Positions 5,900 to 8,717 of a stretch of DNA of 8,717 bases are shown here, in pieces; position 1 is the first letter of the stretch; each line of letters opens with the position of its first letter. A model generated the notes under the pieces. The model saw only the letters and a list, made by a program, of their open reading frames with translations, was not told the origin of the DNA and did not search any database. The position numbers and the translations under genes were made by a program. Source of the stretch: Bradyrhizobium sp. (lineage in GTDB: Bacteria > Pseudomonadota > Alphaproteobacteria > Rhizobiales > Xanthobacteraceae); contig JAQGKC010000002.1 in NCBI GenBank assembly GCA_028290305.1, forward strand, positions 1 to 8,717, written 5' to 3'.

Positions 5900-6278
5900 T
5901 TGCATTCAGAGGGGATCCGAAGGGCGCGTACTGTGTTGGACGCGCTGTCGGCGACAAACAGCTCGCCCTTCGGTGCCAACCGGATGGCGCACGGACCGCT
6001 GAGGCCGGACACCGCCATCTCGACCGAAAAGCCGGGTGGTACTCGCCGGTTGGCGCCGGCCGGCATCGGTGCGACTTCGCTGAAACTAGGGGTCGATTTG
6101 CCGATCGGCGGTTGATCTCGCGGTGTCGCCTGATGCCGGGTTTGTCTTGTTGCCATGAGCCGAAGGCCGTCTTCCCTCTCAGCAGTGTTCCGTTTCTATC
6201 CTCGGCTGCGGAGGAGGACGCGCTGGCATTCGCCAGCACAACGAGGGCGGCCGCCGCTGTCCTTACGATGTAATGCAT
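5900..6278 (-). pseudogene. PQQ-dependent sugar (sorbosone/glucose-type) dehydrogenase, N-terminal stump
   Basis: The ATG (complement of 6276-6278) follows ACGGAG by 7 bases and starts a signal peptide (MHYIVRTAAAALVVLANASA). FGSWQQDKPGIRRH follows. Near 6115-6125 the reading frame changes, and the new frame carries PAGANRRVPPGFSVEMAVSG, then LSGPCAIRLAPKGELFVADS and NTVRAL (to about 5925). This is the start of the periplasmic beta-propeller sugar dehydrogenases, which read D.PGVRR, PP.GF.VE.F..GL..PR..R.APNGD.FVA.S..G.I.VLR. Only about 120 of some 400 residues remain. The rest is replaced by the start of the ALDH gene. It has both a frameshift and a C-terminal truncation, so it is not functional. 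Confidence 0.8.
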
Positions 6279-6521
6279 TCGAACGCTCCGTCAGGGTTGG
6301 ACGAGCCGGGGGCATCACGATCATCGATCGAGCGCTATCGTCGGGGTCTATTCATCCAAGAACGACTTCGATACGACCGCCTGCGGTCATCCACGCAGGC
6401 TGGCGACCTGCAACCTGGCGTGCCATGACGGCCGTCAATTTTGGCAAGCGGCTGCACCAGCGCGGGAAAATTGACGATCGTCAGCATTGCAATTGTGCTG
6501 GAGCGCCTTTTCGGGGCCGCT
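6279..6521. other. Intergenic region, no clear gene
   Basis: No nameable gene. A minus-strand frame ending at 6352 (VAGRQPAWMTAGGRIEVVLG then TGA) reads like a protein C terminus, but it is closed upstream by a TGA near 6480 and has no ribosome-binding site. TTGACGATCGTCAG (6471-6484) is one base short of a FixK-type box. Confidence 0.35.
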
Positions 6522-6701
6522 CTATCGAAATCTCGTCGACCTGACGTCGCGGTTCGTCCCGTGCAAAGGACAATTCGAATCAGGATCGATAGACATGCCG
6601 GCGGGTTCCCTCTCTTGGGTGGCGGACTCATGAGCGATGAACTGGCAGGTGCAACCGAGCTCCAATGCTTCGGTCGTTCCGGGCGGAGGTATCAGGTTCA
6701 T
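6522..6701 (-). CDS. Small Cys-motif protein (LGCTC...CPLHG), 59 aa
   Basis: The frame gives MNLIPPPGTTEALELGCTCQ, a short linker, then DSNCPLHGTNRD. The arrangement PPPG.PEA..LGCTC....CPLHG is shared by small uncharacterised proteins of bacteria and their phages. The spaced Cys-X-Cys and Cys-Pro-Leu-His set suggests a metal (zinc) knuckle, which is inference. I chose the ATG at 6701 because the family begins just before PPPG; an in-frame ATG at 6728 would add MRTTSPETS. Neither start has a strong ribosome-binding site. No partner gene lies next to it. Confidence 0.6.
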   Translation of the reverse strand: MNLIPPPGTTEALELGCTCQFIAHESATQEREPAGMSIDPDSNCPLHGTNRDVRSTRFR

Positions 6702-6824
6702 CGACGTCTCAGGTGAAGTGGTTCGCATTGATGGCTCTTTTCTGCGATACGGCCGCGGTCTCCTAAACCATTTTCGAAAAAGCCGAACGAGCGCACGCCG
6801 CTGCCCGACGGAGCTGATCTAGCA

Positions 6825-6855
6825 GCCGCCGAACTTTTCATTGTGTGTCGGCGGC
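6825..6855. repeat. 8-bp inverted repeat
   Basis: GCCGCCGA (6825-6832) and TCGGCGGC (6848-6855) flank a 15-base AT-richer spacer. No T-run follows on either strand, so a terminator role is unsupported. It separates the Cys-motif gene from the FixK-type promoter of the 42-aa gene. Confidence 0.35.
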
Positions 6856-6905
6856 GTTCAGCGGCGACAAAAAATTAGAGAACGATCTGCGCCGCCCGGT
6901 TGTCA

Positions 6906-6919
6906 TTGACGTCGATCAA
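6906..6919 (+). promoter_or_regulatory. FixK/FNR-type box upstream of the 42-aa gene
   Basis: TTGACGTCGATCAA is a perfect TTGA-N6-TCAA site. A -10-like TATTAT lies at 6944-6949, which puts the transcript start at about 6954-6957. The box centre (6912.5) is then 41-44 bases upstream, the class II position used by FNR and FixK2. Confidence 0.65.
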
Positions 6920-6943
6920 TTTACGTCTCCATCGCATCGACTT

Positions 6944-6949
6944 TATTAT
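6944..6949 (+). promoter_or_regulatory. -10-like hexamer TATTAT
   Basis: TATTAT, close to TATAAT, lies correctly spaced behind the FixK-type box at 6906-6919. No -35 hexamer is needed in this promoter class. Confidence 0.5.
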
Positions 6950-6995
6950 TGCCGGATCGCGCAACGTGTGCCGCGCGAACCCGTTAGTTCGATGC

Positions 6996-7124
6996 ATGTC
7001 GCAATCGGTTCACGAACTTCTCGGAGATCCTGGCACGTCTGAGGACATCATCGTCTTAGGCGGTTTGGCTGGCCTGCTGTGCTGGACGTATATTATCTTG
7101 CCGCTGATTTATCACGTCAGTTGA
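6996..7124 (+). CDS. Miniature membrane protein, 42 aa, one predicted span
   Basis: The product starts MSQSVHELLGDPGTSED, then has a single hydrophobic span (about residues 18-40, IIVLGGLAGLLCWTYIILPL) and ends IYHVS. I start it at ATG 6996 because the predicted promoter would begin the transcript near 6955; longer in-frame starts (GTG 6966, TTG 6900) fall in or too close to the promoter. The ribosome-binding site is poor (CGTTAGTTCG precedes the ATG), which lowers confidence or implies weak or leader-dependent translation. The FixK-type box is centred 84 bp upstream, almost the same distance as for the 44-aa membrane protein. I do not recognise a family. Confidence 0.55.
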   Translation: MSQSVHELLGDPGTSEDIIVLGGLAGLLCWTYIILPLIYHVS

Positions 7125-7199
7125 AGGCGAGGCCCCCTTCTGCGCGACGTAAGGCCTTTTTCAGCACGCTGCGGTAGACCTCTTCCTCAACGGCGTTGC
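7117..7199 (-). other. Coding-like fragment of unknown origin
   Basis: In one minus-strand frame this reads AGNAVEEEVYRSVLKKALRR, then AEGGLAFN and TGA, directly after an in-frame stop. It resembles a genuine protein C terminus but has no start. It lies just past the broken HAD gene and may be its altered end or the tail of another lost gene. It overlaps the end of the 42-aa gene by 8 bases. Confidence 0.35.
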
Positions 7200-7716
7200 C
7201 GGCATCTCAACTCGTCCGGCCCATAGCCCCCTTAAGACACCCGCGCCCAGCGCACGGCGTCGTATCGCCGCCAATGTCCCAGATGCTATCGCCGACGACC
7301 ACCGCCGTTTCGATGGGTGCGTTCAGCCGTTCGGTGGTAGCGAGAAACAGGTCCGGGTCCGGCTTGGCATATTTGACCTGATCACGCGTCACGACAGACG
7401 CCGCGAGCCGCCAGATTGACGGCCGCGGTTTCCAAACGGCCGCTGGTCGCTATCGCCCGCGGAATGCCCGCCGCCGCCAACCAAGTCAGCAATTCGCGAC
7501 CTCCGGGCCAGGGCCGTTCGCGGTTTGCCTGCTGCCGGTAAGCGGTGGCATGGGCCTGGCGAAGCCCCTCGACGCGTTCAGCGCTAATTTCGATTCCGGT
7601 CTCGCGAAGAAGTTGGTTAGTGAACAGACCTCCGGCGCCTCTTCCAGGCCAGGACATGCCGATAGACGCTGTCAACGAGCGTGCCGTCGAGATCAATCAG
7701 GAAGACCAGTTCGCAT
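7200..7716 (-). pseudogene. HAD-superfamily phosphatase, multiply disrupted
   Basis: Pieces of one phosphoglycolate-phosphatase-like protein appear in order but in different frames. Motif I, FLIDLDGTLVDSVYRHVLAW (about 7636-7704), is one base out of frame with the ATG at 7716. After VLAW the frame changes and roughly 20 family residues of the cap are missing. GGLFTNQLLRETGIEISAER to motif II IATSG (about 7440-7640) follows. After another shift come TRDQVKYAKPDPDLF with the motif III lysine (7350-7392) and motif IV VVVGDSIWD (about 7276-7302). Debris of RARALG..L and GYGPDEL follows in two further frames. At least four lesions make it a clear pseudogene. Intact relatives dephosphorylate small phosphoesters. 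It lies next to the GreA/GreB-like gene in the same orientation. Confidence 0.85.
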
Positions 7717-7845
7717 GCCGTCTCTCTCCCGTTCTGGAACTTCGTTCCGTCAGCGCAGACGGACGGGTCCGCGCCTTCGCCCACCTCATCGCCCCGGTGA
7801 TCATAGGCGAAAGCGACCGCCTTGCATCCAGCACGAGGGGACCGG

Positions 7846-8304
7846 TCACTGGATCCGGATAATCTCGGCTTCCCCGTTGCCGGCTCTGACTACGTCGCTG
7901 ACGCGCTTTCCGAACATCGATCTCGCCAGCGGCGAAACATGCGAGATCGAGCCTTTGGCAGGGTCGGCTTCGTCTTCGCCAACGATCCGAAACGTCTGCT
8001 CCCTGCCATCGTCGCGTACGACCGTGACTAACGTGCCAAACCGTACCTGGGAGTGGTCGGTCGGCGCCGGCACGACGCGCGCGGTTGCGCGGCGGGCGGA
8101 CCAGTAGCGAAGGTCTCGCCGAGCGGCGACAAGGGCCGCGCGATCAGCTGATGCTTGCGCGGCGGCGTAGGCTTCGCTGGCCGCTGCAAGGGCATGTTCA
8201 ATCTGCGCCAAGCCCGTCTCAGTGACATCGTTTGGATACTCGGAAACCGGCCGCTCCGGCAGTTCTTCGAGGTAGTCGGCATCCTTGACGAAGGCTCTGC
8301 TCAT
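7846..8304 (-). CDS. GreA/GreB-family transcription factor-like protein lacking the acidic tip
   Basis: The product is 152 aa and starts MSRAFVKDADYLEELPERPV; I choose the ATG at 8304, since the frame upstream to 8451 looks non-native. The N-terminal half (about residues 28-75) is an Ala-rich coiled coil, as in factors that reach into the secondary channel of RNA polymerase. The C-terminal half is the FKBP-like domain with VRFGTLVTVV (87-96), the FRIVGEDEAD strand (105-114), and SHVSPLARSMFGKRVSD (121-137), the family signature. Canonical GreA has GDLSENAEY at the coiled-coil tip, whose acidic pair drives transcript cleavage. Here the region reads ASADRAALVAARRDLRYW, without that pair, so it more likely binds polymerase without cleaving, in the manner of Rnk or Gfh-type proteins. 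The ribosome-binding site is weak (GGAT about 8 bases upstream). Its neighbour, the HAD gene, is dead. Confidence 0.85.
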   Translation of the reverse strand: MSRAFVKDADYLEELPERPVSEYPNDVTETGLAQIEHALAAASEAYAAAQASADRAALVAARRDLRYWSARRATARVVPAPTDHSQVRFGTLVTVVRDDGREQTFRIVGEDEADPAKGSISHVSPLARSMFGKRVSDVVRAGNGEAEIIRIQ

Positions 8305-8406
8305 CAACCGTGATCCGTTCGGTATCCACGATTCGGGAAAGGAACGATTGCGGTGCGGTTCCGTTCCTCCTCCCCGGCCTGAGCGGCAGCCAATGGAGAA
8401 ACCGAT

Positions 8407-8592
8407 ATGGCCGTCAATAGACCGGTTGGCGGCAACGACAGAAGTCCGCAAGCGTCGCAGCTCAAGACAACGTCGAGAGCGAGCTGCATTAGACCAAGCG
8501 GAGCAAAGCTTCCGGACAATTGATGGATCAAAAGAAGAGCGCGACGGCCGGCCCCCGCCAAGGGCGTGCGACGCGACAAGAAAGCCGGTTGA
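8407..8592 (+). pseudogene. Small conserved hypothetical protein, frameshifted
   Basis: ATG 8407 follows GGAG (8395-8398) by 8 bases and starts MAVNRPVGGNDRSPQASQLK. The frame then drifts into unrelated residues. A second frame holds TKRSKASGQLMDQKKSAT, with a TAG just before it, and a third holds KGVRRDKKAG then TGA (8590-8592). Put together these give one protein of about 60 residues of a Lys/Arg-rich type (GG..RSP...L......TKRSKASG.FMDQKK...KGVRR.K) that I recall from Bradyrhizobium as an unannotated small protein. At least two frameshifts separate the pieces. The NUDIX gene begins 15 bases downstream, so the pair may once have been co-transcribed. Confidence 0.65.
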
Positions 8593-8606
8593 ATTAAGGT
8601 CACTGA

Positions 8607-8717
8607 GTGTTGAGCACAGGCATCCTGATGTATCGGCGCATCGGTCCGAAACTGGAGGTGCTTCTTGTGCATCCGGGCGGGCCTTATTGGCGCCGTAAGG
8701 ACAACGGTGCCTGGTCG
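8607..8717 (+). CDS. NUDIX hydrolase, partial (cut by window edge)
   Basis: Only the first 37 residues lie in the window. After a GTG start at 8607, 7 bases beyond AAGGT and immediately after an in-frame TGA, the product reads LSTGILMYRRIGPKLEVLLV, then HPGGPYWRRKDNGAWS. This is the N terminus of the NUDIX proteins that carry AGILMYR....LEVLLVHPGGPFW..KD.GAWSIPKGE. The NUDIX box itself lies beyond the edge. The family cleaves nucleoside diphosphates linked to another moiety. TTG 8610 is an alternative start. Family genes usually start with ATG, so damage at the start, as in the neighbouring small gene, is possible. Confidence 0.8.
   Translation, partial: MLSTGILMYRRIGPKLEVLLVHPGGPYWRRKDNGAWS

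Noticed and set aside
6352..6426. A 24-codon minus-strand frame (MARQVAGRQPAW... to VLG)
   Set aside because: It reads like a protein end, but there is no ribosome-binding site, a stop lies not far upstream, and no family is recognisable, so it is not called a gene.
6471..6484. Palindrome TTGACGATCGTCAG as a fourth FixK-type box
   Set aside because: One arm is TCAG instead of TCAA, and no supported gene starts at a suitable distance.
8305..8672. Minus-strand frame of about 120 codons upstream of the GreA/GreB-like gene
   Set aside because: It is antisense to the decayed small gene and NUDIX start, which have family signatures, and it has no ribosome-binding site or known motif.
1..8717. CRISPR array, tRNA, rRNA or complete insertion sequence
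   Set aside because: I saw no regularly spaced repeats, no tRNA cloverleaf ending, no rRNA-like sequence and no transposase motif on either strand.

Overview
The window looks like accessory DNA from a nitrogen-fixing alphaproteobacterium, most likely Bradyrhizobium or a close relative. The evidence is a high G+C content, FixK/FNR-type boxes, a GreA/GreB-like protein beside a HAD phosphatase and a NUDIX gene, and several small proteins of types I associate with Bradyrhizobium. This is inference; no taxonomic marker gene is present.

Layout. Positions 1-763 hold no gene I can name: two palindromes sharing the same arms lie at the left edge, and a strongly folded leader (623-758) precedes a 79-aa gene (764-1003, +). 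A 44-aa one-span membrane protein gene (949-1083, -) converges on it and overlaps its 3' end. An MFS transporter remnant (1335-1451, -) runs into the 3' end of a cytochrome P450 gene (1391-2875, -). Upstream of the P450 is the tail of a broken adenylate/guanylate cyclase (2895-3078, +). Two apparently intact oxidoreductases follow on the minus strand: a beta-hydroxyacid dehydrogenase (3142-4017) and a succinate-semialdehyde-dehydrogenase-like ALDH (4476-5840). Behind the ALDH is the N-terminal stump of a PQQ-dependent sugar dehydrogenase (about 5900-6278, -). Next come a 59-aa Cys-motif protein (6522-6701, -) and a 42-aa one-span membrane protein (6996-7124, +). The right end has a HAD hydrolase broken by several lesions (about 7200-7716, -), an intact GreA/GreB-like gene (7846-8304, -), a decayed small gene (8407-8592, +) and the start of a NUDIX hydrolase (8607 to the edge, +).

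How it fits together. Intact redox genes sit among the remains of at least six other genes, as expected in a rearranged symbiosis island or island edge. Three sites match the FixK2 consensus TTG(A/C)-N6-(T/G)CAA. Each lies 60-85 bp before a start codon: the 44-aa membrane protein, the dehydrogenase and the 42-aa membrane protein. The two tiny membrane protein genes have nearly the same box-to-ATG distance (about 82 and 84 bp from the box centre). The best lead for an undescribed system is therefore a low-oxygen regulon of one dehydrogenase and two miniature membrane proteins, both too small for routine annotation. The second lead is the leader of the 79-aa gene, which has nested stems and two mutually exclusive ways to mask its ribosome-binding site.
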